DNA of 64,000 nt from Amphritea atlantica (GTDB taxonomy: Bacteria > Pseudomonadota > Gammaproteobacteria > Pseudomonadales > Balneatricaceae), in contig CP073344.1 in NCBI GenBank assembly GCA_024397875.1, positions 487,001 through 551,000 of the forward strand, given 5' to 3'. The notes beneath the pieces are model-generated. The model was not told the DNA's origin. It made no database searches and saw only the letters and a program-made list of their open reading frames with translations. A program made the translations under genes and the position numbers. Of the stretch, positions 1 through 8,844 are shown piece by piece (the first letter of the stretch is position 1; every line of letters starts with the position of its first letter).

Positions 1-40
1 AGAGGGCTGCGCCGGACTTTCAGGGTGTCCTGATGTTTAA

Positions 41-691
41 GTGGCGGTTTCTGTGATGACTAATTCTGACTGTTTTGATTCTGAAATTGCTGATCTCAGA
101 CAAGATGTTCCTGAACTGGTACTCGCTTCTGCTTCTCCCCGGCGTTTAGAGTTGTTGCAGCAGATCGGAGTGACTTGCAGTGTCAGGCCGGTTGATATTC
201 CTGAAGTTGTGCAGCCAGGGGAATCTCCTCAGGCGTTTGTTGAGCGGCTCGCCAGAGAGAAGGCCTGTGCTGGGCTGACTGTCGCAGCAGAGGGCGTCGT
301 GGTACTGGGGGCGGACACCGTCGTGGTCAGTAATGAGCAAATTCTGGGTAAGCCTGCAAACCGGGATGAGGCGCTGGCAATGCTGCAGCAGCTTTCCGGC
401 TCGAAACATCGGGTGATGACTGCGGTAGCAGTCACAAACCGGGAACGAATCCTCACTCAGGTAGTCACTACAGAAGTACAGTTCCGAACATTGAGTCAGG
501 CTGAGTGCGAATGCTACTGGGACACCGGCGAACCCTGTGACAAGGCCGGGGCCTACGGTATTCAGGGTTTAGGCGCGGTTTTTGTTGCTAGTATTAATGG
601 CAGTTACTCTGCTGTCGTTGGACTCCCGCTGGCAGAGACCGCTGCGCTGTTGGATAGATTTGGTATACCTGTATGGCAGGTTGGGTGTTGA
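41..691 (+). CDS. maf: Maf-type nucleoside triphosphate pyrophosphatase
   Basis: Maf/YhdE family house-cleaning enzyme that hydrolyses non-canonical or excess nucleoside triphosphates (dTTP/UTP type) to the monophosphate and pyrophosphate; cytoplasmic. The family signature LVLASASPRR lies at residues 27-36, followed by GADTVV (about 90-95), LGKP (about 102-105) and DKAGAYGIQG near residue 165. Total length 216 aa includes an N-terminal extension of about 25 residues before the signature, so the true start may be the ATG at 56 rather than the GTG at 41. It precedes rng and yhdP, the order seen in Pseudomonas and E. coli downstream of mre genes, which are presumably just outside the window. Confidence 0.95.
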   Translation: MAVSVMTNSDCFDSEIADLRQDVPELVLASASPRRLELLQQIGVTCSVRPVDIPEVVQPGESPQAFVERLAREKACAGLTVAAEGVVVLGADTVVVSNEQILGKPANRDEALAMLQQLSGSKHRVMTAVAVTNRERILTQVVTTEVQFRTLSQAECECYWDTGEPCDKAGAYGIQGLGAVFVASINGSYSAVVGLPLAETAALLDRFGIPVWQVGC

Positions 692-885
692 TTTCGCAGT
701 GAGTGGGTGCTGAAGTAATTAACATCGCCTACAGGTATTTTTGATGCAGGGGAGGGCTCGTCCTGCGCTGATGTCTGATTTGTTTTTTTAAAGAGTATTC
801 ACAAAGATTACGGTGCTTGCCGGTTTCAGGTGTAGTATCCAAGAAGACTGACGGGACCTGGTGACGGGTCTCCTAGGGATGGATT

Positions 886-2370
886 ATGAGCGAAGAGATT
901 CTGATTAACTTTACCCCCATTGAGACCCGTGTTGCTGTTATAGAAAATGGTATGCCGCAGGAGATCTATGTTGAAAGGGCCGAGCGCCGGGGTATTGTCG
1001 GTAACATTTATAAAGGTAAGGTGGTACGCGTACTGCCGGGTATGCAGGCGGCATTTGTTGACATCGGTCTGGAGCGAGCAGCGTTTATTCATGTGGATGA
1101 GTTGCAGCATCCGGAGGATGAAAGCACTGGAGCCAATGGCAAAAGCAGCCTCACCATCAATCGCTTGTTACGTGAGGGTCAGTCACTGACCGTTCAGGTT
1201 ACCAAGGATCCTCTCGGTACTAAAGGCGCACGCCTGACGACAAACCTCTCTATCCCCTCACGATACCTGGTCTATATGCCGGGTAATGAACATATCGGTA
1301 TCTCCCAGCGTATTGAGGACAGTGACGAGCGGGAGCGATTGCGGACAGCGGTCGAAGAGGTGGTGGCCGGAATGGGCGATCAGAACACTAAAGTGGGCGG
1401 CTTTATCCTGCGAACTGTATCGGAAGGAGTATCAGAAGAAGAGTTGAAGCAGGATATCCTGTTTCTCTGTCGGTTATGGGAGTCGATCTCCCGTAAAGTT
1501 GAAGAGTATAGTGCTCCGTCCTGTATCTATGAAGATCTGCCTTTGAATATGCGTGCTTTAAGGGATATGGCGCATGCGGGGATCGAGCGTATACGGGTGG
1601 ATTCAAAAGAGACATTCCAGCGCTCGCAACAGTTTGCTGAGGCGCTGGTGCCTGAGATCAGCGGTATCCTTGAGTACTATCCTGGAGAACGGCCAATTTT
1701 TGACCTCTATAATATTGAGGAAGAGATTCAGAAGGCGTTGGGACGCAAGGTCGAGCTAAAGTCCGGCGGTTATCTGATTTTTGATCAGACTGAAGCGATG
1801 ACCACGGTGGATATTAACACCGGGGCTTACGTCGGACACCGGAATCTGGAAGAGACCATCTTTAAAACCAACCTGGAAGCGGCCACCGCGATCGGTCGTC
1901 AGTTGCGACTGCGAAACCTGGGTGGGATTATCATTATTGATTTTATCGATATGCTGGATGAAGACCATCAGCGTCAGGTGTTGCGTACCCTTGAGCGGGT
2001 GCTTGAAAAGGATCATGTGAAATGCAAGGTCACCGGAGTTTCCGAGCTGGGCCTGGTGGAGATGACCCGTAAGCGTACCCGGGAAAGTCTTGAGCATATA
2101 CTCTGTGAACCCTGTGAGCATTGTCAGGGGCGGGGGTCGGTGAAAACCCCGGAAACCGTCTGTTATGAGATATTCAGGGAGATACTGCGACAGCACCGTG
2201 CCTATGATACCGACTCCTATCTGGTGCTGGCGTCTGACCGGGTGGTGTCGATGTTGCTGGATGAGCTTTCCGACCATGTCGCTGAGCTGGAGGCCTTTAT
2301 TGCTAAAACAATCCGTTTTCAGGTCGAACCTATGTATGGCCCGGAACAGTATGATGTGGTGCTGAAATAG
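886..2370 (+). CDS. rng: Ribonuclease G
   Basis: Endoribonuclease of the RNase E/G family that processes the 16S rRNA 5' end and takes part in mRNA turnover. Residues about 39-128 form the S1 RNA-binding domain. The catalytic DNase I-like part carries the Mg-binding aspartates D309 (TTVDINTG) and D352 (IIDFIDM), and a Zn-link CEPC at residues 407-410. At 494 aa it matches RNase G and lacks the long C-terminal degradosome scaffold of RNase E. An AGGG stretch a few bases upstream of ATG 886 supports the start. yhdP begins 2 bp after its stop, implying co-transcription. Confidence 0.97.
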   Translation: MSEEILINFTPIETRVAVIENGMPQEIYVERAERRGIVGNIYKGKVVRVLPGMQAAFVDIGLERAAFIHVDELQHPEDESTGANGKSSLTINRLLREGQSLTVQVTKDPLGTKGARLTTNLSIPSRYLVYMPGNEHIGISQRIEDSDERERLRTAVEEVVAGMGDQNTKVGGFILRTVSEGVSEEELKQDILFLCRLWESISRKVEEYSAPSCIYEDLPLNMRALRDMAHAGIERIRVDSKETFQRSQQFAEALVPEISGILEYYPGERPIFDLYNIEEEIQKALGRKVELKSGGYLIFDQTEAMTTVDINTGAYVGHRNLEETIFKTNLEAATAIGRQLRLRNLGGIIIIDFIDMLDEDHQRQVLRTLERVLEKDHVKCKVTGVSELGLVEMTRKRTRESLEHILCEPCEHCQGRGSVKTPETVCYEIFREILRQHRAYDTDSYLVLASDRVVSMLLDELSDHVAELEAFIAKTIRFQVEPMYGPEQYDVVLK

Positions 2371-2372
2371 TT

Positions 2373-5300
2373 GTGTCATTTGTCGGGCGGGTATTAAGGG
2401 CGCTAAACCGCTGGTTGGGCTGGGTTCTGGTTATCGCCATACTGGCCATCGCCTTGCTTACCGTTATCGTGAGACAGCTTTTGCCAGCTGTCTGGGATTA
2501 CCGCTCAGATATTGAACAGTACCTGAGTGGTCGTCTGCATACTGAAGTGACCATTGGCGATATTAATGCCAGTTGGGAGGGGCGGTTTCCCCGCTTATTA
2601 CTGCAGAATGTGGTGATTGCCGATCACCGTTCACATAATATCGGCCGGATTGAACTGGGCCAGTTGGTGCTGGGACTAAATCCGGTGAGCAGTCTGCTTA
2701 AGTGGCAGCCGGTGATGAGTAAGGTCGAAATCTGGTCCCTGCACACCCAGGCTAAACTGGTCCGCTGGCCTCATCCGGTAAAATCTACGTCTGAAAATAA
2801 GGACGCTTCGCCGAAGTCAGCCTCAGATCCTCTGGCGGCTCTCTGGCTGCAACCGCATATCTTTTTCTACGATACGCAGGTTGATCTGACTCTGCCGTCG
2901 GGCAAGCAGTTGCTGCTGCAGAGTGAACGTTTTAATCTGGAGAACAGTAGCCGTCAGCACCATTTCGCCGGAGAGCTTCAGGTTACTTTTGAACAGCGTC
3001 AGGCAGCTGCCACCCTGAGAATTGAATCGGACAGTCATACGTTTGATCCCCAAACCACTAATTTCGATTTCTATCTGAAGCTTGCGGGCATCGATACCCC
3101 GTTGCTGGATGCTGCCCGGGAACTGTTTCCGCTTCCCACTTCCCTTGAACAGCTGGAGCTGGCTGCTGAGATCTGGGGGAACTGGTCTGGAGGCCGTCTA
3201 AGCCGTGTATTTGGTGATCTCGATACGGGGCGCTTGCAACTGACCACCGGGCAGGAGGCGCTGAAAGAACTGTCAGTAAAAGATCTGACCACTCACTTTG
3301 CGCTTCTGCAACCGCAGCGACGCCACTTCCAGCTACAGATTAATGACTTTTCCGCCCTGATTAATGATCAGCCACTGGCGCTGCCTCAGCTGGTGATTAA
3401 CCGTCAGCAAGGGCAGATCCGTTCGCTGGCGCTATCGGAGTTCGATGTTACTGCCGCTGCTCAGTTTATCGGGCTGCAGCCGTTCGTACCGGAGAGCGTT
3501 AAAGGCGTGTTGGATCGGGTTGCGCCCACCGGGATGATTCGTAACCTTGCGGTTCGGTGGCCCGATTATCAAACGCTGCCCGTGCCAGGCGCTGAACCCG
3601 TTGAAATAAAATCCGATGGCTCTGAACACTCAGACGCTGAAATCCCAGCCCCGGCAGCAGAAGTAGCAGTTACTCAGGCGGGGGCTATACAGGTAGAACA
3701 TTCTCAGACAGATGGTTCTCAAGTAGAGGACTCTCGGATACAGGGCTCTCAGGTACAGGGCTCGGAGGCTGAGAGCGCTCAGGACTGGACTCAGTTGACA
3801 CTGCAGGGGGATCTTCAGGATGTCGCTTTCAATGCGGCTTACGGTGCTCCGGCTATGTCCGGTGTCACCGGTTTATTGCAACTGGAGTATGGTCAGGGCG
3901 GGCTGCAGGGACGAATCGATCTGGAGAGTGATCGTCTGGGTCTGCATTTTCCTGAGGTGTTTGACCGGGGCTGGGAGTTCAGTGCCGCGCGTGGCACCAC
4001 CCATTTTAGTCTGGTGAGTAATATTCTGCATCTGAGCAGCGAGCATGTCACGCTGCATAAGCCGGGACTCAATGCCAGTGGCCGGTGGAGCCTCTATCTG
4101 CCACTGGATCCTGATATTCAGAGTGAGCTGACGTTGTTGATCGGGGTAAGCAATTCAGATGGTAGTCTGGCACCCGAACTGATACCTGACCGCGAGATCG
4201 ACCCGGGAATTAAACAATGGGTGGTGCAGTCCATTAACAAGGGGCACCTGAATCAGGGTGGTTTTGTGCTGCATACCGGCACCCGCGGGATTCCATCGCG
4301 TCAGCCGCCGACGGTGCAGATGTATATGGATATAGCTGGTGCGGAGGTTGACTATCAACCCGGTTGGCCGGCAGTTCGCGCAGCCGATGCATCTTTACTG
4401 CTGCGGGATAAAGGGCTGGCGATCAGTGTCAGTGACGGACAGATCCTCGACAGTAAAATACAGCATGGCTGGGTTTATCTGCCGCCAGGTTCCCATAACC
4501 TGCATTTGATCGCCGCGGTTACCGGTGATAGCGCCGATATTGGCAAAACCCTGCTGGACAGTCCGGTGATGGGGGCAGGCAATCAAGAGTTGCATAACTG
4601 GCAGCTGAGTGGCCTGGCGGATACCCGTTTACAGCTTATGATCCCCCTGAACGGCGGAGAGCCGAATATCGATGTCAGCAGTACTTTTTCTGATCTGACG
4701 CTGATGTCGGAGAACCGTAATCTGAGTGTCACTCAGCTGAAGGGCAGAGTCGGCTATCGAAATGATTCAGGGCTTTATGCAAAGTCTTTGAAGGGCGTAT
4801 TCTTTGACCAGCCGTTAAGTGCGGCGATTGCCACGACCGGCAAACAGGAGTCAGAAAAGGTTACTGTCCAGTTACGTTCAACGGTCTCTATGGCTCGACT
4901 GAGAGAGTGGAGCGGTATTGATATGCTTGCGGTAGCAGGGGGAGAGCAGCCCTATGAAGCCGATCTGGATATCTGTATCCGGGCGGATTGCTCGGGGCTG
5001 ACGGTGCGCTCAGATCTGAAGCAGACAGCGCTTGAGTTAATTCCGCCCTACAGTAAACAGCCGGGTGAGATATTGCCCTTTCTGTTACATACCGATTTTG
5101 AGTCCCTGCAAACCGTTAATATTAAAGCGGGTGATCAGTTGAGTGCCTGGTTGCAGCTCGAAGAGGGCGTGTTTAGCCGGGCCCGGCTGGTATTGGGTAT
5201 GGGCGATGCCCGACCCACCGCTTATAAAGGGCTGGAGATTGCTGGCAGCTTAAACCGACTGGATTACGATCAGTTGATCGCAATGTTACAACGCGCAGGT

Positions 5301-6479
5301 CTGATGACGGATTCCGCGCCGTCCGGTGCCGGAGGAGAGCAGGCTCAGACGGTTGCGGTTCAGGGGACAGTCGATGTTGCCGAACTGAGATACTCTGATC
5401 TGCAGATGAAGAATGCCAGCCTCTCCCTTGATCGTCTCTCTGACAGTTGGCATGTAAGCGTTTCTGGTGCTGATCTCAATCTGCAGGTGTTAGTTCCGGA
5501 TAGTGAGTCAGTTGCGCCGCAGTTACTGTTTGAGCGGATTAATCTGGACGCTCTGCTGTCCCTTCGGGCTGAAAATGCACAACAACCAGCAGAGTTAACT
5601 CCGAAGATGAATGCCGGCGCATTGCAACCCGGCGTGTTGCCGGATCTGGATATAGATATTCGTGACCTGATTATGAAACAAAAACGCTGGGGCAACTGGC
5701 GTTTTAATGTCCGCAATCGGGACAATAATACCTATGTCGAGAATATAGTCGGTGACTTGCCGGATCTGAGTGCCCGGGGCAACATCGTCTGGCGTTCGGG
5801 TGTGCCGAGCCAGAGTGAGATGAAGCTCAGGATTGAAACCAAAGATCTTGGGCGTGCACTTAAGAGTGCCGGGTTTGCCAAAGTGCTGGAAACTGAAAAG
5901 ACCGAGGCTAATCTGCAACTGCTGTGGCCAGGTGCACCCTGGGAGTATGATCTTGAAAATGCCGGTGGCAGCCTGAAGTTTGTGGCCCGCAACGGGCGCT
6001 TGATTGAAGCCGGCAGTGGCACAGGGATATTACGGGTTTTTGGTATTTTCAATATGAATGCGCTGGGACGGCGTCTGAAGCTGGATTTTGCGGATCTGTT
6101 TGCCAAAGGTGTCAGCTTTGACCGGATGGAGGGGGATTACCGGATGGCTGATGGCGTGGCATCTACGAATGTTCCCTTTATTATGCGTGGGCCTTCAGTG
6201 GATATGGCGATGAGTGGCGATATCGATCTGGTGAAGGAAACGGTCAGTCAGCAGATGGCAGTCACGTTGCCGGTGACCGATAATATTCCACTGGCGGCGG
6301 TCTTGCTGGGCGCGCCACAGATTGCGGGGTTGGCTTTTCTGCTGGATAAGCTGATCGGAGATGAGGTGAAAAAGGAGTTCGCGACGGTGACATATACGAT
6401 GGAGGGCGACTGGAGTGATCCGAAAGTCGAGCTGCTCCAGAAGCCTGAAGCGGCCAGAGAGGGCCGTGACCTTAAATAG
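2373..6479 (+). CDS. yhdP: YhdP family AsmA-like outer membrane lipid transport protein
   Basis: Very large (1368 aa) protein with one N-terminal membrane anchor (about residues 13-35) and a long periplasmic body of the DUF3971/AsmA-like_C type. In E. coli YhdP, with TamB and YdbH, bridges the envelope and moves phospholipid to the outer membrane; the same role is inferred here. The GTG start at 2373 lies 2 bp after the rng stop. Residues about 409-470 form a low-complexity, Ser/Gln/Glu-rich linker that contains five tandem 15-bp units, an insertion I would not expect in the family. The C-terminal AsmA-like region (VDMAMSGDIDL and onward) is intact. Confidence 0.93.
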   Translation: MSFVGRVLRALNRWLGWVLVIAILAIALLTVIVRQLLPAVWDYRSDIEQYLSGRLHTEVTIGDINASWEGRFPRLLLQNVVIADHRSHNIGRIELGQLVLGLNPVSSLLKWQPVMSKVEIWSLHTQAKLVRWPHPVKSTSENKDASPKSASDPLAALWLQPHIFFYDTQVDLTLPSGKQLLLQSERFNLENSSRQHHFAGELQVTFEQRQAAATLRIESDSHTFDPQTTNFDFYLKLAGIDTPLLDAARELFPLPTSLEQLELAAEIWGNWSGGRLSRVFGDLDTGRLQLTTGQEALKELSVKDLTTHFALLQPQRRHFQLQINDFSALINDQPLALPQLVINRQQGQIRSLALSEFDVTAAAQFIGLQPFVPESVKGVLDRVAPTGMIRNLAVRWPDYQTLPVPGAEPVEIKSDGSEHSDAEIPAPAAEVAVTQAGAIQVEHSQTDGSQVEDSRIQGSQVQGSEAESAQDWTQLTLQGDLQDVAFNAAYGAPAMSGVTGLLQLEYGQGGLQGRIDLESDRLGLHFPEVFDRGWEFSAARGTTHFSLVSNILHLSSEHVTLHKPGLNASGRWSLYLPLDPDIQSELTLLIGVSNSDGSLAPELIPDREIDPGIKQWVVQSINKGHLNQGGFVLHTGTRGIPSRQPPTVQMYMDIAGAEVDYQPGWPAVRAADASLLLRDKGLAISVSDGQILDSKIQHGWVYLPPGSHNLHLIAAVTGDSADIGKTLLDSPVMGAGNQELHNWQLSGLADTRLQLMIPLNGGEPNIDVSSTFSDLTLMSENRNLSVTQLKGRVGYRNDSGLYAKSLKGVFFDQPLSAAIATTGKQESEKVTVQLRSTVSMARLREWSGIDMLAVAGGEQPYEADLDICIRADCSGLTVRSDLKQTALELIPPYSKQPGEILPFLLHTDFESLQTVNIKAGDQLSAWLQLEEGVFSRARLVLGMGDARPTAYKGLEIAGSLNRLDYDQLIAMLQRAGLMTDSAPSGAGGEQAQTVAVQGTVDVAELRYSDLQMKNASLSLDRLSDSWHVSVSGADLNLQVLVPDSESVAPQLLFERINLDALLSLRAENAQQPAELTPKMNAGALQPGVLPDLDIDIRDLIMKQKRWGNWRFNVRNRDNNTYVENIVGDLPDLSARGNIVWRSGVPSQSEMKLRIETKDLGRALKSAGFAKVLETEKTEANLQLLWPGAPWEYDLENAGGSLKFVARNGRLIEAGSGTGILRVFGIFNMNALGRRLKLDFADLFAKGVSFDRMEGDYRMADGVASTNVPFIMRGPSVDMAMSGDIDLVKETVSQQMAVTLPVTDNIPLAAVLLGAPQIAGLAFLLDKLIGDEVKKEFATVTYTMEGDWSDPKVELLQKPEAAREGRDLK
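3699..3773 (+). repeat. Five tandem 15-bp units inside yhdP
   Basis: Five imperfect 15-bp units at 3699, 3714, 3729, 3744 and 3759 encode the pentapeptides HSQTD, GSQVE, DSRIQ, GSQVQ and GSEAE (about residues 443-467). The units share a bases pattern like GGCTCTCAGGTACAG. The repeat is in frame and lies in a hydrophilic linker, so length changes would not break the gene. Confidence 0.85.
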
Positions 6480-6526
6480 GGCCGCTCTCTGCTCTGCGTT
6501 ACCTTTCTATAGTACCGCCAGTTTGT

Positions 6527-7057
6527 TTATACGTCTGCTCTTTCGCGCAGATACTTAAACAGTTTTTTCGAGGTAACCGGTGGTTTATTCAGGCTGGCTT
6601 CTTTTTTCGCGTTGCGGATCAGTTGCCGGAGGTGCTGGATGTCAGCGCCGGAATCCTCTTTCAGATAGGCTTCCAGATCGGTGTTATCTCCCAGGATCAG
6701 ACGATCGCGCCAGCGTTCCAGCTTGTGGAATACCTGTAAGTGCGCCTGTTTTCCTGCTTCAAAGCGGTCGACAGCGGTTTGAATCTCGTCAGCATCTTCT
6801 GCCCGCATCAGCCGGCCAATGTACTGCAATTGGCGTCTGATCGCTTCACAGCGGGGCTGAAGGCGCTGAGCTTCTTCCACGGCTGCGCGCAGGATATCAC
6901 TCATTGGCACCTTGGACAGCTGCTCTTTGTTTAATTCAGGGAGTTTGGCTCCCAGTGCCTGCAACTCTTCCATCTCCCGTTTGCGTTGGCTTTTTGAAAC
7001 CCACTCTTCATCAGATTCATGATCGTCATCGGGGAGAAAATCGTCTTTTTGACTCAT
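6527..7057 (-). CDS. darP: Ribosome-associated protein DarP/YjgA (DUF615)
   Basis: DUF615 family protein, 176 aa, highly charged and helical. In E. coli YjgA/DarP binds late 50S assembly intermediates and helps fold the 23S peptidyl transferase centre. The acidic N-terminus (DDDHESDEEW) followed by SKSQRKREMEELQALG is characteristic. It converges on yhdP, whose stop is 48 bp away. In Pseudomonas this gene sits between tldD and pmbA; neither is present here, so the locus has been rearranged. Confidence 0.93.
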   Translation of the reverse strand: MSQKDDFLPDDDHESDEEWVSKSQRKREMEELQALGAKLPELNKEQLSKVPMSDILRAAVEEAQRLQPRCEAIRRQLQYIGRLMRAEDADEIQTAVDRFEAGKQAHLQVFHKLERWRDRLILGDNTDLEAYLKEDSGADIQHLRQLIRNAKKEASLNKPPVTSKKLFKYLRERADV

Positions 7058-7079
7058 ATAGTTCTCTTATGTGGCCGCT

Positions 7080-8429
7080 CTAGCTATAGAAAAAAGTAGC
7101 CAGACCGAGGAATGCAAAAAATCCGACTACATCTGTAATCGTGGTTAACAAAACGCTGCCTGCCAGTGCCGGATCAATACCCCAGGCCTTCAGAACGATC
7201 GGTAGCATTGTACCAGCCAGTGCAGCGGCAAATAGATTAATAATGATAGCACAGGCGATAATGATGCCGATGGTCAGATCCTGGAACCAGATGATGGCGA
7301 TTACCGCAACAACGAGAGCCCAGAGTATACCGTTGAGTGCGCCAACCACCATTTCCCGGTTTAACAGCCAGCCAGCATTGGAACGTTCTACGTGTCCCAG
7401 TGCCTGGCCTCGAATCATCAGGGTCAACACCTGGCTGCCGGCGATCCCGCCCATGCTGGCAACAATCGGCATTAGTACCGCCAGGGCGACCACCTTAGCG
7501 ATGGTTTCCTCGAACAGGCCGATAACCGCGGAGGCGAGAAACGCAGTGATCAGGTTAATACCCAGCCATACTGCCCGACGCCGGGTGGTTTTCATAATCG
7601 GAGCGAAGGTGTCCTCATCTTCGTCCAGACCCGCCATGCTCATCAGTGAATGGTCAGCATCTTCGCGGATTACATCGACCACGTCATCGATAGTGATCCG
7701 TCCCAGCAGCTGGCCATCTTCATCAACCACCGGCGCCGATACCAGGTCTTCCTGCTCAAACAGTTTTGCGACCAGGGTGTCTTCCATATCTGCCGGGATG
7801 GGAGGTTTATCCGTGACCATCATCTCCCGCACGGTGCTGGATGGATCGCTTACCAGCATCCGGGTCAGTGGCAGGCTACCGATATAGGTATCCTTACGAC
7901 TGACAACAAACAGCGAGTCAGTCATATCGGGTAGTTCAGCGTGACGGCGAAGATAACGCAGCGCCGCCTCAATGGTTATATCCGGCCGGATGGTGATGGT
8001 ATCCGTATTCATCAGGCCGCCGGCAGTATCTTCCGGATAGGAGAGTACCTTCTCCAGTCGCTCACGATTCTGGTGATCCATGGAGCGCAACAGCTCATGC
8101 ATTACCGTTTCCGGCAGTTGCTGCATCATGTCGGCAAGATCATCGGTTTCCAGCGACTCGGATATCGCCAGAACTTCCGAGGTATTCATCTTACTGAGGA
8201 TCTCTGACTTTACGTCATCCCCCAGCTCCTGAAGTACATCCGCTTCAATATCTTTATGGATCAGGCTCCATAGCAAACGTCGCTCTTTAGGCGGCGATTT
8301 CTCAATGAGATGGGCGACTTCAGAGGGGCGTAAGGTTTTATTGAGGGTATAGCGTATCTGTCTGAAGGCGCCCTCTTCGAGGGCTGTATTCAGCTTATCC
8401 AGTTCGCTCTCGTTTGTGCTGGCGTTCAT
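7080..8429 (-). CDS. mgtE: Magnesium transporter MgtE
   Basis: MgtE family Mg2+ channel, 449 aa. The domain order is a helical N domain (about 30-130, with repeated L-x-x-M-D motifs), a pair of CBS domains (about 135-255) that sense cytosolic Mg2+, and five membrane helices (about 285-449) that form the pore. The segment MPIVASMGGIAGSQ in the membrane part is typical of the pore region. It lies at the end of the minus-strand ptsO-rapZ block, 129 bp downstream of ptsO, with a short inverted repeat in the gap. Confidence 0.95.
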   Translation of the reverse strand: MNASTNESELDKLNTALEEGAFRQIRYTLNKTLRPSEVAHLIEKSPPKERRLLWSLIHKDIEADVLQELGDDVKSEILSKMNTSEVLAISESLETDDLADMMQQLPETVMHELLRSMDHQNRERLEKVLSYPEDTAGGLMNTDTITIRPDITIEAALRYLRRHAELPDMTDSLFVVSRKDTYIGSLPLTRMLVSDPSSTVREMMVTDKPPIPADMEDTLVAKLFEQEDLVSAPVVDEDGQLLGRITIDDVVDVIREDADHSLMSMAGLDEDEDTFAPIMKTTRRRAVWLGINLITAFLASAVIGLFEETIAKVVALAVLMPIVASMGGIAGSQVLTLMIRGQALGHVERSNAGWLLNREMVVGALNGILWALVVAVIAIIWFQDLTIGIIIACAIIINLFAAALAGTMLPIVLKAWGIDPALAGSVLLTTITDVVGFFAFLGLATFFYS

Positions 8430-8477
8430 GGCCGGCCCCCGGTCAGACAGATAGAGACAGAATGCCTTGCAGGTAGT

Positions 8478-8498
8478 CAGTAATTATAGGAATTACTG
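8478..8498. repeat. 8-bp inverted repeat upstream of mgtE
   Basis: CAGTAATT at 8478-8485 and AATTACTG at 8491-8498 are perfect inverted copies around a 5-nt loop. The site lies about 50-70 nt upstream of the mgtE start, in the gap between ptsO and mgtE. It has no U-tract, so an operator or leader hairpin is more likely than a terminator. Confidence 0.5.
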
Positions 8499-8558
8499 CC
8501 CCTTACTCATTTGTGAGGCATTATAGCGTATTGGTTTTAAAGGAATAGAGTGTGCCGG

Positions 8559-8828
8559 TTATTCTTCTTCGTCAAACCGGTTATTGATCAGCAGTTCAAT
8601 GGCATTCATTGCCTGTAGTTCGTCCTCACCTGAGGTGGAAATAGTCAGTTCAGTGCCTTTGCTGGCGGCAAGCATCATTACCGACATAATGCTTTTGCCA
8701 TCGACCTGTCGGCCATCCTTGGTGAGCTGAATATCTGACGAGAATGAGCTGGTCACATTAATCAGTTTAGCGGCGGCACGTGCGTGCAATCCCAGCTTGT
8801 TGATAATGGTGATCTGTTTTTCCAGCAT
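8559..8828 (-). CDS. ptsO: Phosphocarrier protein NPr (HPr-like, nitrogen PTS)
   Basis: HPr-family phosphocarrier of the nitrogen-related PTS, 89 aa. It passes phosphate from EI-Ntr to EIIA-Ntr (PtsN). The phosphorylatable histidine lies in LGLHARAA near residue 16, and the conserved GKSIMSVMML segment follows at about 44-53. The position directly downstream of rapZ and ptsN identifies it as NPr rather than sugar-PTS HPr. Confidence 0.95.
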   Translation of the reverse strand: MLEKQITIINKLGLHARAAAKLINVTSSFSSDIQLTKDGRQVDGKSIMSVMMLAASKGTELTISTSGEDELQAMNAIELLINNRFDEEE

Positions 8829-8844
8829 CGGTTAATATCCTTGG

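Noticed and set aside
1756..2379. 207-codon open frame on the minus strand
   Set aside because: Antisense to the catalytic half of rng; no recognisable protein features.
7141..7887. 248-codon open frame on the plus strand
   Set aside because: Antisense to mgtE, whose CBS and membrane domains are clear; low-complexity Ser/Thr/Ile composition typical of a shadow frame.
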